Below are positions 56,366-64,000 of a DNA stretch of 64,000 bases, in pieces (within the stretch, counting starts at the first letter, position 1; every line of letters starts with the position of its first letter). The notes beneath the pieces were generated by a model. That model was not told where the DNA came from and made no database searches. It worked only from the letters and a program-made list of their open reading frames with translations. The stretch is from Sulfurospirillum_A sp029027265 (GTDB taxonomy: Bacteria; Campylobacterota; Campylobacteria; Campylobacterales; Sulfurospirillaceae): assembly GCA_029027265.1 (NCBI GenBank), contig CP093061.1, positions 1,674,001-1,738,000 of the forward strand. Direction: 5' to 3'. The position numbers and the translations under genes were made by a program.

Positions 56366-57270
56366 GACTTCTTGCATAACCCATCATAAAACAGCGAATC
56401 CTCTATCAAAGTTGATTAAAGCACATATAAGATTAAATCTTAAGGCAAATCTTTTTCGTCTATTTCTATATTTTGTAGCAACAATTTTAAAAACTTTAAT
56501 CTTAGCATTTATATGTTCAACAGAAATACGTCTTGATGACTTATTTTTATTTTCTAGTTTATCTTTTTTTGTAAGAGAAGTAAGCTTGGTTTTTTTCTTT
56601 GGCATCTCTATATTTTTATGAATATTTGCTAATCCTAAATATCCTGTATCTACACATACAATAGTCTCTTTTTTGATTGGTAATCTTGATTGTTTGAACA
56701 ATTTAAAATCATGAGTATTAGTCATAGCAACTGCTGTACAAATAATTCTTAGATTGGAATCTAGTACTACTTGACCTTTTACAGTATGTTGTTTTTTCTT
56801 CCCACTATAGCACTTCCTTTGCTTTTTTTGGGACGCTCTATTGGACATTCAGTAGCATCAATTAGAATGTACTCTAGTTCAATACCACAATCTTCATACA
56901 AAGCTTTTTTACTTGGCAATGAAAATTTACCTGATTGAAGTAAAACACTCTCTATTTCTTTAATAGTTCTTGAAACTGTTGATTCACTCACCTCATAATC
57001 AAATGCCATATGTGACATTGAACGATACTCTCTGTAATATTCAAGCATTAATAAAATTTGTGTGGAAACACTTAATTTATTTGGTTTTCCACCTTTAGAT
57101 TTTTTCTTCTCATGATAAAGTTCACACTCTTGAAGCATAGCTTCGAAAGTAGCAAGTTTTACCCCTGTTAATCTTTTAAATAGTTCTGGTTTTAGTTGTT
57201 GTAGTTTTTCATAATTCTTCATAATTTATGTAAAGCAATTCTTAATCCTTTTTGGGTTATGCAAGAAGTC
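56366..57270. mobile_element. IS5-family insertion sequence (IS427/IS1031-like), copy B
   Basis: Perfect 17-bp inverted repeats, GACTTCTTGCATAACCC (56,366-56,382, complement 57,254-57,270), are flanked by a TAACA direct duplication (56,361-56,365 and 57,271-57,275). The 905-bp element is related to, but clearly different from, copy A. The ends are pristine, so insertion looks recent. Confidence 0.9.
56384..57222 (-). CDS. IS5-family transposase, two overlapping frames (-1 frameshift)
   Basis: The first frame (57,222-56,779) ends shortly after IDATECPIERPKK, the first Asp. A -1 slip on CCC-A7-GC (56,816-56,827) leads to KQRKCYSGKKKQHTVKGQVV, VCVDTGYLG and VEHINAKIKVFK, reaching 56,384. The slippery run and fused layout match copy A. 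All three catalytic residues are present in the fused product of about 278 residues, so the element could be active. Confidence 0.8.
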
Positions 57271-58895
57271 TAACAAAAAAAATAGAAAAACTTACTATTT
57301 TGAAAATAGTAAAAATTATGATAATTATTGTATATTTCACGCTCCAGAAGAAATAAAAAATAATTTCACAATAAAGCAAAAAGACTCATTTATCAAAGAA
57401 ATTGATGATTATATACTACAATGTGACAAAGTTATAGATTTTACAAATGTAACTTTTTTAAATTACTCATTTAAAAATAAAATATTAGAAAATTTGGATT
57501 TAAATTTTACAAATGCAACTTTTATTGAAAATGTAAGATTTGATAACATGAAATGTAATAATTTGATTTTCAAAGATACCAATTTTCTTGATGGTGGTGG
57601 CATAAAAAATAGAGATGAAAATAATGCTTTACATATAAAGTATTTGGAGTTTAGACCATATAGACTTAGTAGTGATTTTGTTATAGATATAGGAAATTTT
57701 GCCAATAAAAACGGTATTCTTGAACCAAAAAGTGGCACAATAGAAACTATAAAATTTGAAAATTTGAAAATAGGTAATTCTAAAATATATTTTGTAGGAT
57801 TAAATAATAAATTTAAAAGTGCAAATTTTAGAAATATGATTTTAGATAATGTAGTTTTTCAAAATTCTGATTTATCAAATTGCTATTTTTTAAATGCAAC
57901 AATCAATAAAACAGAATTTAGAAATTGCAAATTCCCTATGAATGAAAACAGATTAGTAACAAATGAGATACTGGGTAAAGTGGAAGTTTTTTCTTTTATA
58001 TTATTTGCTCCATTATTTTTTTTATTAACACATTTTTTATTAACTTTTTTGGATAAAGACTTTTTTAGTTTTAGTCCAAATTATGTAGAATCACCTATGA
58101 TGCTATTTTTATCAGTTATTATAATATTTTTATTAGCTATTTCTATGATGTTAATCTTGTTATCCTCATTTGCTTCAATTAATCTCGTTATTGAAGCAAT
58201 TAGTTGGTTATTTAGGAAAATTTTAAATGTTTTAAACTTAAAGGATAAATTATTTAAAACTTTTCATATGCACCATGCAATAGCAGATGAAAAATTGATA
58301 TATAAGAATTTTGAAGACAAAAAAGACTTAATTAATTCTTCTCTCCTGAATCTTACAACAACCTATTCTCAATTAAAAAATAATTTTAAAGATACTGATT
58401 TTTAATTAGCAGGAGATTTTTTCTATTCTCAAAGATATAATGAACTTTTATCTAAAAAAATAGGCAAATTCTCTGAATGGCTAATGTTAAATATTCACAT
58501 GGTAGTAAATGGTTTTGGAGAAAGATTTATGAAACCTCTTATTTGGTTTATAGTTATAATTGTATCTTTTTCTTTTTTTCTAGAGATGGAGGAAGACTAT
58601 GCATCTACCTGCTCTACACCATCGTTTCTAATAAATGATATAAATAAAACTTATGCTTATGATAATAGACTTAACTGTCAATACATTTTAAAATTAGATA
58701 CAAACCAAACAGCAAAAATAAATCTTATAAAATCAGTAAGTAATATGATATACCCATTTGCACCTGAAAGCAAAAAATGGTTTAAAAATGTATCAAAAAA
58801 TGCTGTACTACTAAGCTTTATTGAAACTATTCTTTTATGGTTTTTCGCCATATCTTTTATACTTGCTTTATGGCACAGAATAAAAAGATAATAAA

Positions 58896-58925
58896 AAAGC
58901 CACCCCTTCAAAAGATGGTGGCTTT
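58896..58925. terminator. bidirectional terminator between the pentapeptide gene and acnB
   Basis: AAAGCCACC (58,896-58,904) pairs with GGTGGCTTT (58,917-58,925) over a 12-base loop. A-rich sequence lies on one side and TTTAAAT on the other. Confidence 0.8.
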
Positions 58926-58931
58926 AAATCA

Positions 58932-61487
58932 TTAGTCTGCTAACTCGTAGTTTTCTATTAGGTTAAAGTTTAAGTACTTATATACTTTATCTTTTTTACC
59001 TTCAAGTTTTTTAGGAACTAAGTCCAAATACTCTTCTTTAGTTGGAAGACGTCCAAGTAAAGAACAAAGTGCTGCAAGTTCTGCACTTCCTAAGTAAACT
59101 TGAGCACCTTTTCCTATGCGGTTATCGAAGTTTCTTGTACTTGTTGAGAAAACAACAGCATTGTCACTCACTCTTGCTTGGTTACCCATGCATAGTGAAC
59201 ATCCTGGGATTTCAACTCTTGCTCCAGCTGCACCAAATATTGAGTAGTACCCCTCTTCTACAAGTTGGTTTTTATCCATTTTTGTTGGTGGTGCAATCCA
59301 AAGTTTTGTTGGAACTTGACCTTCACCTTGAAGTACTTCACCAAGAGCTCTATAATGACCTATGTTAGTCATACAGCTTCCTATAAACACTTCATCAATG
59401 TTATGAGGTCTATTGCTATCAGCAAGGATTTCACTTAAAGTTGCTACATCATCTGGATCATTTGGACAAGCTAAAATTGGCTCAGTAACATCTGCTAAAT
59501 CTATCTCTATAATCTCAGCATACTGGGCATCTTTATCTGCTTTTACTAGTTTAGGGTCTGCAATCCAAGCCTTCATTTTATCTGCACGTCTTTGAATAGT
59601 AACTGGGTCACCATAACCTGCTTTTATCATGGATTCAAGTAAAACTATATTTGATTTCAAATACTCTATGATAGGCTCTTTGTTTAGTTGAACACTACAA
59701 GCTGCGGCACTTCTCTCTGCTGATGCATCACTAAGCTCAAATGCTTGTTCTACTTTCAAATCAGGTAAACCTTCTATCTCTAAAACTGTTCCTGCAAATA
59801 CATTCTTTTTGTTTTTCTTTGGAACTGTTAAAAGTCCTTTTTTAATTGCATAATAAGGAATAGCATTTACTAAATCTCTAAGAGTAATTCCTGGATTTAG
59901 TTTACCTTTAAATCTAACAAGAACTGATTTAGGCATATTTAAAGGCATGCTACCTGTAACTCCTGCAAATGCGACAAGTCCACTTCCCGCAGGAAAAGAG
60001 ATACCAATAGGAAAACGAGTATGGCTATCACCACCTGTTCCTACAGTATCAGGAAGAACCATACGGTTTAACCAAGAGTGAATAACACCATCTCCTGCTC
60101 TTAAACTCACACCACTTCTGTTTTTAATAAAATCAGGAAGTGTATGCTGAAGAACAACATCACTTGGCTTAGGGTAAGCCGCAGTATGACAAAAACTCTG
60201 CATTACAAGGTCTGCGTTAAACCCAAGTGCTGCAAGTTCTTTGATTTCATCTCTTGTCATAGGGCCTGTTGTATCTTGGCTTCCTACTGTAAGAGTTTGA
60301 GGCTCAATATACATACCTGGACGAACACCCTCTATGCCACATGCTTTTCCAACCATTTTTTGTGCTTGAGTATAACCTTTACCACTATCGCTTGGTTGCT
60401 CTGGTTTTACAAAAATATTTTCAGGTTCCATACCTAAAGATTCTCTAGCTTTACTAGTCAATCCACGACCAATAATAAGAGGTATACGACCACCAGCTCT
60501 ATATTCATCTGCTAAAGTATTTGGAACTAATTTAAACTCTGAAACAACTTTTCCATTTTTTTCTATTTTGCCTTCAAGTGTATAGACATCTATAACATCA
60601 CCAGTTTCAAGTGCATCTACATTTACTTCTATTGGAAGTGCACCGCTATCTTCTGCTGTGTTAAAGAAAATTGGAGCAATGATAGAGCCTAAAACTAAAC
60701 TTGAAGTTCTTTTATTTGGAACAAATGGAATATCTTTTCCCATATGCCACTGTACTGAGTTAATACCTGATTTTCTACTACTACCAGTTCCTACAACATC
60801 TCCAACATAAGCTACTTCATGATCAGCCGCTTGAAGTTCTTTTATTTTTTCAATTGAGCCTGGGAGTTTTGTAACTAACATTGCGTTTGCGTGAAGAGGT
60901 ATGTCACTTCTTGTAAACGCTTCACTTGCAGGACTTAAATCATCTGTATTAGTTTCGCCTGGAACTTTTAGAACTGCTACAGTCCATTTTTCTGGCATTT
61001 TCTTTTTTGAAGTAAACCACTCAGCATTTGCCCAAGACTCTAAAACTTCTTTTGCATAAGTGTTAGTTTTAGCTAAAGTTTCAATATCATTAAACGCATC
61101 ATATACAAGAATAATATACTTAAGAGCATTTGCAGAAGCTTGTGCAATTGCAGAATCATCACTACTAAGACCATCAACAAGTGGCTTCACATTGTAACCA
61201 CCAAGCATAGTTCCTAAAACCTCAATAGCCTTTACAGGAGATATAACACTGCAAGTTGCGTTACCTTTGGAAACATCATTTAAGAAAGCGGCTTTTACAT
61301 AAGCTGCATCATCAACCCCTGGTGGCACTCTGTTCTCTAATAAACTTAGTAAAAACTCTGGATTTTCGTCACCACTTTTAAGTAGTTCAACCACTTGTGC
61401 TATCTTCTTAGCATCTAAAGGAAGTGGCGGAACACCATCCTTAGCTCTAGCTTCTACATCATTGTTATATTCTTCGATAAATGACAT
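58932..61487 (-). CDS. acnB: aconitate hydratase B
   Basis: This 851-residue protein is full length for AcnB, with the AcnB order: N-terminal HEAT-like and swivel domains first, then the catalytic domains. Seen are FLLSLLENRVPPGVDDAAYV, DEYRAGGRIPLIIGRGLTS and GGDSHTRFPIGISFPAGSGL. The cluster cysteines lie in FIGSCMTNIGHYR and PGCSLCMGN. It converts citrate to isocitrate in the TCA or reverse TCA cycle; the citrate-cycle direction cannot be told here. It is a single gene with its own terminator. Confidence 0.97.
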   Translation of the reverse strand: MSFIEEYNNDVEARAKDGVPPLPLDAKKIAQVVELLKSGDENPEFLLSLLENRVPPGVDDAAYVKAAFLNDVSKGNATCSVISPVKAIEVLGTMLGGYNVKPLVDGLSSDDSAIAQASANALKYIILVYDAFNDIETLAKTNTYAKEVLESWANAEWFTSKKKMPEKWTVAVLKVPGETNTDDLSPASEAFTRSDIPLHANAMLVTKLPGSIEKIKELQAADHEVAYVGDVVGTGSSRKSGINSVQWHMGKDIPFVPNKRTSSLVLGSIIAPIFFNTAEDSGALPIEVNVDALETGDVIDVYTLEGKIEKNGKVVSEFKLVPNTLADEYRAGGRIPLIIGRGLTSKARESLGMEPENIFVKPEQPSDSGKGYTQAQKMVGKACGIEGVRPGMYIEPQTLTVGSQDTTGPMTRDEIKELAALGFNADLVMQSFCHTAAYPKPSDVVLQHTLPDFIKNRSGVSLRAGDGVIHSWLNRMVLPDTVGTGGDSHTRFPIGISFPAGSGLVAFAGVTGSMPLNMPKSVLVRFKGKLNPGITLRDLVNAIPYYAIKKGLLTVPKKNKKNVFAGTVLEIEGLPDLKVEQAFELSDASAERSAAACSVQLNKEPIIEYLKSNIVLLESMIKAGYGDPVTIQRRADKMKAWIADPKLVKADKDAQYAEIIEIDLADVTEPILACPNDPDDVATLSEILADSNRPHNIDEVFIGSCMTNIGHYRALGEVLQGEGQVPTKLWIAPPTKMDKNQLVEEGYYSIFGAAGARVEIPGCSLCMGNQARVSDNAVVFSTSTRNFDNRIGKGAQVYLGSAELAALCSLLGRLPTKEEYLDLVPKKLEGKKDKVYKYLNFNLIENYELAD

Positions 61488-61672
61488 CAGTAATTCTCCT
61501 CATATTTTAGTTACTATGATTGTAGCAAAAAAAAGACCCAATTCCCAAGCTTTTTAAAGATTATTTGTAATTATCTTTAAATATGTTTCATACCTTAAAA
61601 TGGTGGTTTAGTTAGTGTATTTTAAGTGCATGATATATTAAGTACATAAATATATTGAATAAATTTATAGAT

Positions 61673-62471
61673 TTAAGATTTTTTATATTTAATACTAGCG
61701 ATATCTTTTAATGAACCTAAAGTAAGTTCAACTTCTTTTGGTAAAATCGATTTAAGTTTATCCTGATTATCATTTATAATTTCATCTAAATTTTCAATAA
61801 CCATTGGTTGTTCAGCAATCCATAAAAACCTATATTCTCTTTGAAATACATAAGCAAACGCTTTTGAAAACAATATACCAAAAGGACTTTGATTATCACC
61901 ATAATTTACACGATGATTAAACCCCATATAATTTGGCATAATTCTTTCAAAGTATAAAAGAATCAACTGAAAGCTCCAATTCAGAAAGAATAATATCCCC
62001 ACTTGGATTAATTACCTTATTCCCTTTTGTTATATTTACAACTTCACCTTTTACTTTTTTTTTATGTAAATTTTCATTATCTTGTATGGCTGAATTATGC
62101 TCGTCTCTTATGAATTCTAATGCTGGATTAATTCTAAATTTTCCTTCCTCATAAGCTTTTTTGATATATTTTGATTTACCATATTTATATAATGCTTGCT
62201 CAGGTTTAGAATTTATCAAAGGTGTTTTTTCTAATTTATGGTAAGCGTTAAACATGTAAAGTGTTATAAAATTATCATTTTCAAATGAAACTACCGCCAA
62301 ATCATTTATATGGTCACAAATACTAATATTAGCATATTTCAATCCATGTTTAAATTCAAAATCAGTTGGGTATACTTTTTTACCTATTTTTAGTGGTAAT
62401 CTACTAATTGGATTTCTTTTTGAATTAAAACCAAATAAATCACAAAAAGTATAAGTAAGAATTTCTGACAT
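61673..62471 (-). pseudogene. unrecognised cytoplasmic protein, frameshifted
   Basis: The first frame (62,471-61,947, MSEILTYTFCDLFGFNSKRN) ends at a TGA after VDSFIL. The adjacent frame continues YFERIMPNYMGFNHRVNYGD then AYVFQREYRFLWIAEQP to 61,673. Together they would make about 265 residues. The QREYRFLW piece resembles a C-terminal motif of uncharacterised DUF-type proteins. The two parts overlap by about 55 bp, so a single indel near 61,950-61,970 explains the break. Function is unknown. Confidence 0.5.
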
Positions 62472-62574
62472 TTTATTTACACTTCTTAATTTATTCCAAT
62501 AATTATACTTAACATTAAAAAACTTTACAAACCATATAATTATATGTATAATAAGGCATACAAAAGGATTTATA

Positions 62575-62802
62575 ATGCATGCACTAAAAACAACATTTAC
62601 ATTGCCAGAACAAATAGTTCAAGAGTTAGCAACATTTTCAGAAGAATTGGGTGAGAAAAAAAGTCACATTGTTGCAGAAGCACTTAGTCAGTACTTCGAT
62701 ACCTTAGACTTACAAATAGCACTTAAACGTTCACAAGAAGTACGTGAGGGAAAAATTTCTACGATTAGCCTAGAAGAAGTCAAAAAAGAGTTGGGTTTAT
62801 GA
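62575..62802 (+). CDS. ribbon-helix-helix antitoxin
   Basis: This 75-residue protein has an N-terminal ribbon-helix-helix (TTFTLPEQIVQELATFSEEL, then KKSHIVAEALSQYF). A C-terminal tail (EVREGKISTISLEEVKKELG) would neutralise the toxin. It overlaps the RelE-like gene by 4 bp, the usual antitoxin-first order. It probably represses its own promoter. Confidence 0.85.
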   Translation: MHALKTTFTLPEQIVQELATFSEELGEKKSHIVAEALSQYFDTLDLQIALKRSQEVREGKISTISLEEVKKELGL

Positions 62803-63086
62803 CAGACTATGTTTTAGAGTTTCATCCTAGTGCATTAAAAGAACTTAAAAAGCTAGACAATCAAATTCAAAGCTTTGTTATATCTTCTATAGAAATATTT
62901 ATAAATTCTTATTCAGTAGAGTATGAAAATGAGATGATAAGAAGTAGTAAAATAAAAAAACTTAAAGGTAAATGGCAAGGTTTTTTTAGACTAAGACTTC
63001 GTAATTACCGCGTTATTTACGAAAAAATAGAGAATAAACTTGTTATACATATAGTACGCATTGCTCATCGTAAGGAAGTATATTGA
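62799..63086 (+). CDS. RelE/ParE family toxin
   Basis: This 95-residue protein has the family core (LEFHPSALKELKKLDNQIQS, KLKGKWQGFFRLRLRNYRVI, then HIVRIAHRKEVY). The C-terminal RIAHRKEVY matches RelE-type ribosome-dependent mRNA nucleases more than ParE gyrase poisons. All typical basic residues are kept. Its stop overlaps the start of the exonuclease gene (TTGA). Confidence 0.88.
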   Translation: MTDYVLEFHPSALKELKKLDNQIQSFVISSIEIFINSYSVEYENEMIRSSKIKKLKGKWQGFFRLRLRNYRVIYEKIENKLVIHIVRIAHRKEVY

Positions 63087-63601
63087 TAATCTTAGATTTT
63101 GAAACAAACAGTACAAACGAACACGATGTTATAGAAGTTGCCGCTGCAAAAATTGCTTTTGAAGATGGAGAGTATGTTGTAAAAGAGATGTTCCATCGTT
63201 ATTACCTTTCTCGTTATCCAGTCAATCGCTACTCGTATGAGGTACATAAGCTGACCCCTGAGATGATTATGGAGTATAGAAAAGACAAGACTCATAGTGT
63301 TTATTTTAAAGAGGATTTGGATTTTGTAGAATTTTGTCAGGGTGTTAAGACTTTAGTTGCTCATAACATAAGCTTTGAACTTAGACATCTATATAAAATC
63401 GTTAAGTTTGAAAAGCACTTTTGCACCATGAAAGAAAATCGCAACATTGTAAAAGCTCTAAACAAAAACGGTAAGGTAAAAAACCCAAAACTAGATGAAA
63501 CTTGTAAGTTTTATAAAATTGATTTTGATGAAGATTCTCACCATAGTGCGACTTATGATGTGAGTAAAACCTATGAAATTTTAAAGGCTATGAAAAAATA
63601 G
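63083..63601 (+). CDS. DEDD-type 3'-5' exonuclease (DnaQ-like)
   Basis: This 172-residue protein has exonuclease motif I D5-x-E7 (IILDFETN), motif II in LVAHNISFELRHLY and motif III HHSATYDVSKTY with a final Asp. The start is TTG at 63,083, overlapping the toxin stop; no ATG fits upstream. This makes a three-gene unit with the toxin-antitoxin pair. Roles could be DNA or RNA trimming. It resembles the small free-standing exonucleases, not the full DNA polymerase epsilon subunit. Confidence 0.78.
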   Translation: MIILDFETNSTNEHDVIEVAAAKIAFEDGEYVVKEMFHRYYLSRYPVNRYSYEVHKLTPEMIMEYRKDKTHSVYFKEDLDFVEFCQGVKTLVAHNISFELRHLYKIVKFEKHFCTMKENRNIVKALNKNGKVKNPKLDETCKFYKIDFDEDSHHSATYDVSKTYEILKAMKK

Positions 63602-63627
63602 GTATACTATAACTAAAAGAGTTAAAT

Positions 63628-64000
63628 ATGTTTTATAGACTATTAACATTATTGTTGTTTTCTTTAACTCTATTAAATACAAAGGATTTATCCATGAATA
63701 TTTATGATTTTACTGTAAAAGATATAAATGGAAAAGAAATATCAATGACTAAGTATAAAAACAAAGTTTTATTGATTGTTAATGTTGCTAGTAAATGTGC
63801 TTTTACTTCACAATACGAAGGCTTAGAAACATTATATAATAAGTATAAAAATAAAGATTTTATTGTTTTAGGTTTTCCTTCAAACCAGTTTTCAGACCAA
63901 GAGCCAGGAACAAATAAAGAGATTAAATCTTTTTGTTCTTTAACTTATGGTGTTAGTTTTGATATGTTTGAAAAAAGTGATGTAAATGGAGATTCTACAA
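63628..64000 (+). CDS. glutathione peroxidase-like protein, cut by window end
   Basis: The first 124 residues are visible, and the gene continues beyond 64,000. A hydrophobic leader (MFYRLLTLLLFSLTLLNT) suggests export; an inner Met (63,693, MNIYDFTVKD) is the alternative start. The peroxidase motif NVASKCAFTSQYEGLE contains the peroxidatic C57 (Cys, not selenocysteine), and FPSNQFSDQEPGT holds the catalytic Gln. The family reduces hydroperoxides with thiols. Reading in-frame through the end is uninterrupted. Confidence 0.9.
   Translation, partial: MFYRLLTLLLFSLTLLNTKDLSMNIYDFTVKDINGKEISMTKYKNKVLLIVNVASKCAFTSQYEGLETLYNKYKNKDFIVLGFPSNQFSDQEPGTNKEIKSFCSLTYGVSFDMFEKSDVNGDST

Larger units (their letters stand above)
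56314..58891 (+). pseudogene. pentapeptide-type membrane (channel-like) protein, broken twice
   Basis: The gene starts at 56,314 (MCKCSFPNCEFKSFLFN). It is split by the IS5 element at 56,366-57,270. Removing the element and one TAACA restores the frame exactly into KKNRKTYYFENSKNYDNYCI. Pentapeptide-like repeats follow (FKSANFRNMILDNVVF, SDLSNCYF), then two membrane helices (58,000-58,200), a cytoplasmic helix and a third helix pair. A TAA at 58,403-58,405 interrupts DF-LAGDFFYSQRYNELLSK, likely an old GAA. The N-terminal CKC…C…C..H may bind zinc. Restored length is about 555 residues. Confidence 0.75.

Overview
The window is a low-GC, AT-rich stretch of a Campylobacterota (former epsilonproteobacterial) chromosome, most like free-living Sulfurimonas/Arcobacter-type relatives. 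Lineage indicators are a XerH-type recombinase with a dif-like site, AcnB aconitase, an assimilatory sulfate operon using a CC/CxxC (APS-type) CysH, a six-subunit Ech-like group 4 [NiFe] hydrogenase, and an over-represented TACATGTA palindrome. No rRNA or tRNA gene and no CRISPR array was seen.

Positions 1-23,300 form an insertion-sequence graveyard and amplified island. An MFS transporter is cut at 162 by an IS256-variant element that itself contains an IS3-family element. Then follow xerH with a dif-like site, fragments of two more IS3-type elements, a degenerate IS4/IS701-like element, a lipoprotein with NlpC/P60 and M15 peptidase domains, and an HNH-like protein. A 5.9-kb segment is present twice in tandem, with a partial third copy (9,212-21,701). 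Each unit carries an IS481-like pseudogene, rmuC, a Fic-protein remnant, a CoiA-like nuclease with an attC-like hairpin behind it, and a HAF-repeat autotransporter. An ISAs1-family pseudogene and an inverted remnant of the first IS256-variant element close the island.

Positions 23,300-42,000 are mostly core metabolism, transcribed leftward. The assimilatory sulfate operon is DUF2061-cysH-cysD-cysN-sir-cysG. Next comes a small defence-type block (AbiE toxin-antitoxin and a frameshifted DUF262/DUF1524 GmrSD-like protein), then DUF445, a NYN/OST-HTH protein, and the hydrogenase operon in EchABCDEF order.

Positions 43,100-53,000 are a likely Fur-controlled iron locus: an FTR1 permease, an FAD oxidoreductase, a secreted small protein, a polytopic GT-C-like membrane protein, an unrecognised 672-residue secreted protein, and a 1122-residue protein joining membrane helices, a beta-propeller and six c-type haem motifs. 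Fur-box-like palindromes precede the first gene and both large genes. This is my best candidate for an undescribed system, possibly a haem-relay ferric reductase feeding FTR1.

Positions 53,000-64,000 hold a B12-binding radical SAM protein, a MetF-like protein, a pentapeptide-type membrane protein broken by an IS5 element plus a nonsense codon, acnB, a frameshifted orphan, an RHH/RelE toxin-antitoxin pair overlapping a DEDD exonuclease, and a glutathione peroxidase cut by the window end. Many genes across the window are broken by IS insertion, a short duplication, nonsense codons or one-base frameshifts.
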